From Flaviramulus sp. (GTDB lineage Bacteria; Bacteroidota; Bacteroidia; Flavobacteriales; Flavobacteriaceae): a stretch of DNA of 11,315 bases. The stretch is taken from the NCBI GenBank assembly GCA_023255235.1, contig JALRJA010000303.1:1-11315 (forward strand), read 5' to 3'. Positions 6,722-11,315 of this stretch are shown here, piece by piece. The stretch's first letter is position 1. Each line of letters starts with the position of its first letter. A model generated the notes under the pieces. It did no database searches. It had not been told where the DNA came from and worked only from the letters and a program-made list of their open reading frames with translations. The translations under genes and the position numbers were made by a program.

Positions 6722-7930
6722 CTACGTTTTTTTTAAAATATGAATTGCTTCCATACAGTTTCTCATAAGTTGATACGTTCGTTCAATATCGGCGTCTAAT
6801 CCAATAGAAAAACGAATCAAACCATCACTTAAACCCATTTCTTTTTGTTCATTTTCTGGAATTTCAGAAGATGTTGAGCTACTTGAAGCACTAAACAAAG
6901 TTTTATAAAAGCCTAAACTAACTGCCAAATAGCCTAAATTTCTATTTTGCATAAGTTCCATTAATTCATTGGCGTTTTCTAATGAACCTACATCAATTGT
7001 TAGCATGCCACCAAAACCATATTGCGAATTCATCATGCTTTTAAACAATTCATGCGAAGGGTGTGATTTTAAACCTGGATACACTGTTTTTAAGCCATCG
7101 TTTTCAAATTTTTCTGCCAAAAATAATGCGTTTTTGCTATGCTGTTGCATTCTAACATGTAGCGTTCTTAAATTTTTTAAAATAGATGCAGAACGCAGGC
7201 TATCCATAGTAGAACCCAATAACATTGAAGCACCATTATTGACATTTCGCAAGCTATTTATAAATTCTCTAGTTCCACAAACCACACCACCTACCGTATC
7301 ACTAGAGCCGTTAATAAACTTTGTTAAGCTATGAATAACAATATTGGCTCCTAAGCGAGCTGGTGAAATGGATAAAGGTGAAAACGTATTGTCAACAACC
7401 AATTTTAAACGATGCTTTTTTGCTATTGATGCTAATTTTGTAATGTCTGTAACTTCAAGAAGCGGATTACTAACCGATTCACAATACAGAACCTTAGTTT
7501 TTTTTGTAATAGCAGCTTCAACAGATACTAAATCTGTAAAATCAACAAAAGATGTTTTAATGTTGAATCTAGGCATAAAATTTTTTAAAAAGGCATACGT
7601 TCCGCCGTAAATTGTTCTGCTTGAAACTATATGATCTTTAGAGCCACATAATTGTAATAAAACCGATGTTATAGCACCCATTCCAGATGCCGATACGTTG
7701 GCGGTTTCTGTTCCTTCCATGGCAGCTAAGGCTTCGCCTAAATATAAATTAGACGGTGAAGAGTGCCTAGAATACAAATAGCAACCATCAGCATTTCCTT
7801 CAAAGGTATCAAACATTGTTTTTGCAGATAAGAACGTATATGTTGATGAATCTGAAATAGAGGGATTGACTCCTCCAAATTCTCCAAAATATTGTAAGTC
7901 TTGAATGTTATTTGCGGGGTTAAAATTCAT
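6722..7930 (-). CDS. PLP-dependent Cys/Met metabolism enzyme (probable methionine gamma-lyase)
   Basis: This 402-residue enzyme is a fold-type I pyridoxal-phosphate enzyme of the cystathionine gamma-synthase/methionine gamma-lyase family, cytoplasmic and usually tetrameric. PLP contacts are visible: Y53-S-R55 (from the neighbouring subunit), S82-G83-M84, Y108, D180-N-T, and the Schiff-base lysine K204 in SLTK (201-204). R373 should bind the substrate carboxylate. The cysteine that marks Pseudomonas-type methionine gamma-lyase (after Tyr-Gly) is G110 here. The usual HPASMTH stretch is replaced by a serine-rich run, residues 347-355. The substrate is therefore uncertain: lyase on methionine or cystathionine, or a synthase. 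The divergent Lrp/AsnC gene 156 bases away favours a catabolic lyase, since these are often paired. It may yield 2-oxobutanoate and a thiol. Confidence 0.85.
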   Translation of the reverse strand: MNFNPANNIQDLQYFGEFGGVNPSISDSSTYTFLSAKTMFDTFEGNADGCYLYSRHSSPSNLYLGEALAAMEGTETANVSASGMGAITSVLLQLCGSKDHIVSSRTIYGGTYAFLKNFMPRFNIKTSFVDFTDLVSVEAAITKKTKVLYCESVSNPLLEVTDITKLASIAKKHRLKLVVDNTFSPLSISPARLGANIVIHSLTKFINGSSDTVGGVVCGTREFINSLRNVNNGASMLLGSTMDSLRSASILKNLRTLHVRMQQHSKNALFLAEKFENDGLKTVYPGLKSHPSHELFKSMMNSQYGFGGMLTIDVGSLENANELMELMQNRNLGYLAVSLGFYKTLFSASSSSTSSEIPENEQKEMGLSDGLIRFSIGLDADIERTYQLMRNCMEAIHILKKT

Positions 7931-7950
7931 AGTAAGGTAGTATTTTTAAA

Positions 7951-7981
7951 CAAAATTGATGATATTTAGTTTAAATAACAA
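7951..7981 (-). promoter_or_regulatory. Candidate promoter for the PLP lyase gene
   Basis: On the minus strand a TTG (7981-7979) is followed by 20 bases and then CAATTTTG (7958-7951). This matches the Bacteroidota TTG / TAnnTTTG arrangement with one mismatch, the first T of the -7 box, and a proper spacing. Transcription would start about 14 bases before the ATG at 7930. No perfect promoter was found in the other direction. Confidence 0.4.
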
Positions 7982-8026
7982 TAATTACTTTTTGTTTTAG
8001 AAAATAAATCTATATTTCATATTAAA

Positions 8027-8052
8027 ATTAAATTTATTTACATTAAATTTAT
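8027..8052. repeat. Tandem 11-base repeats upstream of the Lrp-family gene
   Basis: The sequence ATTAAATTTAT occurs at 8027-8037 and again at 8042-8052, a 15-base period, within a run of almost pure A+T ending 35 bases before the regulator's start codon. Lrp-type regulators often bind several phased A+T-rich sites in their own promoter, so autoregulation is possible. Low sequence complexity could equally explain the match. Confidence 0.3.
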
Positions 8053-8086
8053 AAATATATAATGTTTTAAGGAAAATTTTTTAGTT

Positions 8087-8545
8087 ATGCTATTTGATAC
8101 AACAGATAAAAACCTTTTAGACTATTTACAACAAGACAGTAAACAAACCAATAAAGAGCTTGCTACAAAACTAAATCTTTCTGTAACAGCTGTTTATGAA
8201 CGTATTAAGAAGCTTGAAAAAGCAGGTTTTATAGACCAATACGTTGCCTTGATAAACAAGCAAAAAATACATAACGATTTTATGGTTTTTTGTCATGTAA
8301 AGTTGGTAAAACATTCTCAAGACCTTGTTATTAAATTTGAAAAAGAAGTAGCCAACTTAAACGAAGTGCTAGAATGTTACCATATTAGTGGTGATTATGA
8401 TTATTTATTAAAAGTTTTAGTAAAAGATATGGCGGCTTTTAGAGAATTTATGGTAAAAAAATTAACAACCATTAATCACATAGGTAGTACGCATAGTATG
8501 TTTGTTATAAATGAAGTAAAATATACTACCAAAATTAATTTTTGA
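8087..8545 (+). CDS. Lrp/AsnC family transcriptional regulator
   Basis: This 152-residue protein has the standard Lrp/AsnC layout and length. A winged helix-turn-helix occupies about residues 6-50 (TNKELATKLNLS, then the recognition helix VTAVYERIKKLEKAGFI). A RAM ligand-binding and oligomerisation domain covers about 64-144, with the family stretch SGDYDYLLKV (101-110). Proteins of this type form dimers and octamers and respond to amino acids. It is divergent from the PLP lyase gene, so it most likely controls that gene and itself in response to methionine or a related amino acid; this is inferred from position. A purine-rich AAGGAAAA (8069-8076) precedes the ATG at 8087, a little far for a classical ribosome site. 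It converges on the aldehyde dehydrogenase gene with 12 bases between stops. Confidence 0.92.
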   Translation: MLFDTTDKNLLDYLQQDSKQTNKELATKLNLSVTAVYERIKKLEKAGFIDQYVALINKQKIHNDFMVFCHVKLVKHSQDLVIKFEKEVANLNEVLECYHISGDYDYLLKVLVKDMAAFREFMVKKLTTINHIGSTHSMFVINEVKYTTKINF

Positions 8546-8557
8546 AACAGTTTTTAA

Positions 8558-9934
8558 CTAGAGGTATTTGAATATTTTTTTTAATAACGTAATTTTACTT
8601 TTATACGGTGGGTATCTAAATGATGGGTCAATCCATGTGCCACGTTTCATAACAGATTTATGATGCGAGAATGTGTCAAACCCATATTTACCATGATAGT
8701 TGCCCATACCACTAGCTCCAATACCTCCAAAAGGTAATCTATGATTTCCAAAATGCACTAATAAATCATTTACAACGCCGCCACCAAAATTGTAAGTTTT
8801 TAAAATTGAATCTGTAAACTTTTTATTTTTAGAAAACACATAAAGTGCCAATGGTTTTTGTGAGTTTGCAATAATATTTTCAATATCGTGGTGTGTATTA
8901 TAAGAAAGAATAGGTAGAATGGGTCCAAAAGTTTCTTCAGACATTAAAGGGCTTTCAAGATTTGGTTCATCAATTAAAGTAGGAGCGATATAGTTTTGGT
9001 CAATAACCATGTTTCCTCCAAAAATTACGTTTTCATTTTTAATTAAATTACTCAGTCTTAAGGTGTGTGTGTTATTTATCACTCTAGGAAAATCGTCTGA
9101 TTTTTGAGCATTTTCACCATACATTTTTATAATTGCTTTTTTTAGAGCTTCGATAAGTTGCTCTTTAATTTGGCTTTTAACTATAACATAATCTGGTGCG
9201 ATGCAAGTTTGCCCACAGTTAAAAAATTTACCCCAAGCCAAGCGCTTGGCAATTAAATTTAAATTTACAGTATCATCAATTATACAGGGTGATTTGCCTC
9301 CCAGTTCTAAAGTTACAGGCGTGAGATGTTTTGCGGCAGCTTTGGCTACAATTTTTCCAACATGAGTGCTTCCTGTAAAGAAAATATAATCCCATTTTTG
9401 GGCAAGTAATTCTGTAGAAGTTTCTACGCCACCTTGAACACATGCCACAATGTCTTCTGTAAAAATAGTTTTTATAATTTCCGATAAAATTTTTGAAGTA
9501 TGTTGTGCGTGTTCACTAGGTTTTAAAACCACCGTATTACCTGCTGCAATAGCCATAATGAGTGGCTCTAAGCCTAATAAAAACGGATAATTCCAAGGAG
9601 CAATTACCAATACATTGCCATAGGGTTCTTTATAGATATAATCTTTAGAAGGAAAGGTTAATAACGAGGCTCTAACGCGTTTTGGCTTAGCCCATTTTTT
9701 TAAATTTTTTATGGCTAAATTTAATTCTGAAATAACCAAAGCATATTCACTTACATAACTTTCAAACACCGATTTTTTAAAATCGTTATGCAAGGCATCA
9801 AAAATGCTTAATTCTTTAGAAATAATTTCTTTTTTTAATGCTTTTAAAAGCTGTATTCTATACGAAAGGTCTTTTGTTTTTTGGGTTTTATAAAGTGCTT
9901 TTTGAGCGTTTATTATGTTTGCTATATGTTGCAT
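8558..9934 (-). CDS. Aldehyde dehydrogenase, class 3-like
   Basis: This 458-residue NAD(P)-dependent enzyme oxidises aldehydes to carboxylic acids. Catalytic residues are clear: N115 in PWNYP (113-117), K138 in KPSE for the cofactor, the general base E210 in LELGGKSP, and the nucleophile C244 in GQTC. EETFGP (333-338) and the class 3 stretch HRLPFGGIGASGMG (398-411) also fit. The length and the lack of the N-terminal extension match class 3 and bacterial coniferyl/fatty aldehyde dehydrogenases. The C-terminal ITLLKKIFKYL is basic and hydrophobic and might touch membrane, as in fatty aldehyde dehydrogenases. I placed the start at the ATG at 9934, where homology begins, 19 bases after the pseudouridine synthase stop; an ATG at 9982 would overlap that gene by 29 bases. 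The natural aldehyde is unknown. It is probably last in the panB-rluA operon. Confidence 0.92.
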   Translation of the reverse strand: MQHIANIINAQKALYKTQKTKDLSYRIQLLKALKKEIISKELSIFDALHNDFKKSVFESYVSEYALVISELNLAIKNLKKWAKPKRVRASLLTFPSKDYIYKEPYGNVLVIAPWNYPFLLGLEPLIMAIAAGNTVVLKPSEHAQHTSKILSEIIKTIFTEDIVACVQGGVETSTELLAQKWDYIFFTGSTHVGKIVAKAAAKHLTPVTLELGGKSPCIIDDTVNLNLIAKRLAWGKFFNCGQTCIAPDYVIVKSQIKEQLIEALKKAIIKMYGENAQKSDDFPRVINNTHTLRLSNLIKNENVIFGGNMVIDQNYIAPTLIDEPNLESPLMSEETFGPILPILSYNTHHDIENIIANSQKPLALYVFSKNKKFTDSILKTYNFGGGVVNDLLVHFGNHRLPFGGIGASGMGNYHGKYGFDTFSHHKSVMKRGTWIDPSFRYPPYKSKITLLKKIFKYL

Positions 9935-9953
9935 TATCTTCAATAAATTAATG

Positions 9954-10652
9954 TTATAAACAAGCGTTCCAAATGGGGTCATTTGGTAAAGGAGCAGTTA
10001 TGTGCATGAGGTTACCTTTAACAGGATGAACAAACTCAATAGATTGTGCATGCAAATGAATACTAGCATCTTTATTACTTCTATCAAAACCGTATTTTAA
10101 ATCGCCTTTAATGGGGCAACCTATACTTGCTAGTTGGGTTCTTATTTGATGATGTCTGCCTGTTTCTAAAGTAATTTCAAGCAAAAAATAGTTAGTTAGC
10201 TGTTTTAATAATTTATAGTGAAGAATACCTTTTTTACTACCTTCTGTTTCATTTTTTGTTGTATGAGACTTGTTGTTTTTGGTATTTTTTTTTAGCCAAT
10301 GCACTAAGGTATCTTCGGCTTTTTGGGGTTTGTTTTTTACAATTGCCCAATATGTTTTTTTTATATCTTTTGAAACAAAGAGTTTATTTAATCTAGGAAG
10401 CACTTTGCTGGTTTTTGCAAAAATCACTAAACCTGTTGTTGGTCTGTCAAGTCTATGAACAGTTCCTAAATATACATTTCCGGGTTTATTATAGGTGTCT
10501 TTTATATAGTTTTTTACAACATCGCTTAAAGGTTTGTCTCCTGTTTTATCTCCTTGAACAATATCACCAGCTCGTTTATTTACAACAATTATATGATTAT
10601 CTTCATAAAGAATTTGAAGATTTGATTTATTAGAAAGCGTTTTTTCTGTCAC
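9954..10652 (-). CDS. RluA-family RNA pseudouridine synthase
   Basis: This enzyme isomerises uridine to pseudouridine in rRNA or tRNA. The family motif HRLDRPTTG lies at residues 66-74 with D69 as the catalytic aspartate. The RNA-binding stretch GRHHQIR (165-171) and the following GCPIKGDLKYG complete the core. No S4 domain precedes the catalytic domain, so it is a short RluA-type protein of about 232 residues. No in-frame ATG is available: upstream reading is closed by a TAA at 10668-10670. The choice is GTG at 10652 or TTG at 10661; I chose GTG. The target uridine cannot be told from sequence. The gene sits 35 bases after panB on the same strand, a familiar flavobacterial pairing, and 19 bases ahead of the aldehyde dehydrogenase gene. 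Confidence 0.92.
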   Translation of the reverse strand: MTEKTLSNKSNLQILYEDNHIIVVNKRAGDIVQGDKTGDKPLSDVVKNYIKDTYNKPGNVYLGTVHRLDRPTTGLVIFAKTSKVLPRLNKLFVSKDIKKTYWAIVKNKPQKAEDTLVHWLKKNTKNNKSHTTKNETEGSKKGILHYKLLKQLTNYFLLEITLETGRHHQIRTQLASIGCPIKGDLKYGFDRSNKDASIHLHAQSIEFVHPVKGNLMHITAPLPNDPIWNACL

Positions 10653-10687
10653 AAATACCAAAAATATTTAGTTAGCTCGTTGCTTAC

Positions 10688-11176
10688 TCAATATTGCTCA
10701 TTTTCATTTGGGAAATGAACACTTTTAACATCGTCAACATATTGAGAAATGGCAGTTGTCATGTCTTCATATAAATTCATGTAGCGTCTTAAAAATCTGG
10801 GGTTAAACTCATGTGTCATTCCTAGCATATCGTGTAAAACAAGAACTTGCCCATCTACATCAAACCCGGCACCAATACCAATAATAGGAATGCTCACACT
10901 TTCTGCAATTTGTTTTGCCAATTTTGCAGGAATTTTTTCTAAAACAATTCCAAAACAGCCAATACGTTCAAGCATTTTAGCATCTTCTATTAAATTTTCT
11001 GCTTCCTGTTCTTCTTTGGCTCTAACTGTATAAGTTCCAAATTTATAAATAGACTGAGGCGTTAATCCTAAATGACCCATTACAGGGATTCCGGCATTTA
11101 AAATACGCTTAATAGATTCTTTAATTTCTTTTCCGCCTTCCATTTTTACAGAATGAGCTCCGCTTTCTTTCATTAT
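10688..11176 (-). pseudogene. panB: panB (ketopantoate hydroxymethyltransferase), missing the 5' third
   Basis: PanB makes ketopantoate from 2-oxoisovalerate and methylene-tetrahydrofolate, the first step of pantothenate and coenzyme A synthesis. Some 162 C-terminal residues are well preserved: the start of homology [15 protein letters not shown], then [14 protein letters not shown] with the catalytic glutamate, IPIIGIGAG, and the closing [22 protein letters not shown]. Full PanB has about 265-275 residues. The first ~110, including the two metal-binding aspartates of the barrel (D45 and D84 in E. coli), are absent. Upstream of 11176 the sequence matches AceE, not PanB. The same frame stays open to an ATG at 11230, giving a 180-residue hybrid ORF whose first 18 residues are an out-of-frame reading of the AceE-like DNA; I regard that start as accidental. 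Either the gene is broken or the join is an assembly artefact. Confidence 0.85.
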
Positions 11177-11177
11177 T

Positions 11178-11315
11178 TGGGTTAAGAAGATTTCTTCTTT
11201 CAATTTACATTCCATCTTTTTTAATCTCATTAAAACTAGTTACGCTCCAAACATCAGAGTCGATATCATATTCTTCGCTTAGAATTTCGGCAGCTTTTAA
11301 TACTTCATTTAATAT
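11178..11315 (-). pseudogene. aceE: aceE fragment (pyruvate dehydrogenase E1, homodimeric type) with internal stop
   Basis: Read from the window edge on the minus strand, 46 codons align without gaps to the C-terminal transketolase region of AceE (E. coli: ILRHVREAAEILAKDY, then SDVYSVTSFTELARDG, then ERWNMLHP, as I recall it). Here the matching parts are [32 protein letters not shown] and IERRNLLNP, about half identical. Codon 37 is a TAA (11205-11207) where the family has a coding residue; one base change from GAA would explain it. Homology ends at about 11178 and PanB homology begins at 11176 in another frame. AceE decarboxylates pyruvate in the pyruvate dehydrogenase complex; this piece has no active site and its C-terminal ~130 residues are absent. 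Its source, this genome or another, cannot be told. Confidence 0.75.

Noticed and set aside
6969..7610. Two plus-strand frames (6969-7334 and 7344-7610) opposite the PLP lyase
   Set aside because: Both are antisense to a well-conserved enzyme; no promoter or family resemblance supports them.
10270..10633. Plus-strand frames opposite the pseudouridine synthase
   Set aside because: They overlap each other and a clear gene on the other strand, with low-complexity hydrophobic products.
11177..11230. Hybrid start of panB at the ATG at 11230
   Set aside because: The first 18 residues of that frame are an out-of-frame reading of AceE-like DNA and do not match the PanB N-terminus, so it is not taken as a real gene start.
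1..11315. Mobile element, CRISPR array, tRNA, phage or defence system
   Set aside because: No repeat-spacer array, transposase, integrase, tRNA cloverleaf or defence-family protein is visible; every gene has a housekeeping or stress-response assignment.

Overview
The window looks like ordinary chromosomal DNA from a marine-type member of the Flavobacteriaceae (Bacteroidota). The evidence is strong A+T richness, A-rich leaders with almost no Shine-Dalgarno sequences, promoter-like boxes resembling the Bacteroidota -7 consensus TAnnTTTG, and flavobacterial-type protein sequences and gene neighbourhoods (tpx-dgkA-ftsK, katG-ankyrin protein, PLP lyase with a divergent Lrp, panB-RluA). There are no tRNA or rRNA genes, CRISPR arrays, insertion sequences or phage genes, and no gap between genes exceeds 300 bases.

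Layout from left to right. Positions 1-1081 (minus strand) hold the start of ftsK (cut by the window edge), a diacylglycerol/undecaprenol kinase gene and the thiol peroxidase gene tpx, read in the order tpx, dgkA, ftsK. A 240-base A+T-rich region (1082-1321) separates tpx from the divergent catalase-peroxidase gene katG (1322-3526), so two peroxide-removing enzymes share one control region. A 12-bp hairpin with a U-rich tail follows katG, then a small four-repeat ankyrin protein (3614-4087), a known companion of catalases. An NhaC-type Na+/H+ antiporter (4111-5595, minus) is divergent from a YdjM-like membrane metal-dependent hydrolase (5694-6716, plus). Their 98-base shared intergenic region contains a perfect 11-bp inverted repeat that overlaps a promoter box.

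Positions 6722-8545 hold a methionine gamma-lyase/cystathionine gamma-synthase family enzyme (minus) and a divergent Lrp/AsnC regulator (plus), a classic regulator-target pair for sulfur amino acid use. Positions 8558-11230 (minus) form a probable operon read panB remnant, RluA-type pseudouridine synthase, class-3-like aldehyde dehydrogenase.

The most unusual point is at the right edge. The panB gene lacks its first ~110 codons. Immediately upstream, on the same strand but in another frame, lies a fragment that aligns without gaps to the C-terminal transketolase region of the homodimeric pyruvate dehydrogenase E1 (AceE), with one in-frame stop codon. The join can be placed to within about 15 bases near position 11177. 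It is either a real deletion or rearrangement that breaks both genes, or a chimeric read or assembly join at a contig end. The second looks more likely from the position alone. Apart from this, I see no novel multigene system; the remaining observations are regulatory elements and divergent active-site features.
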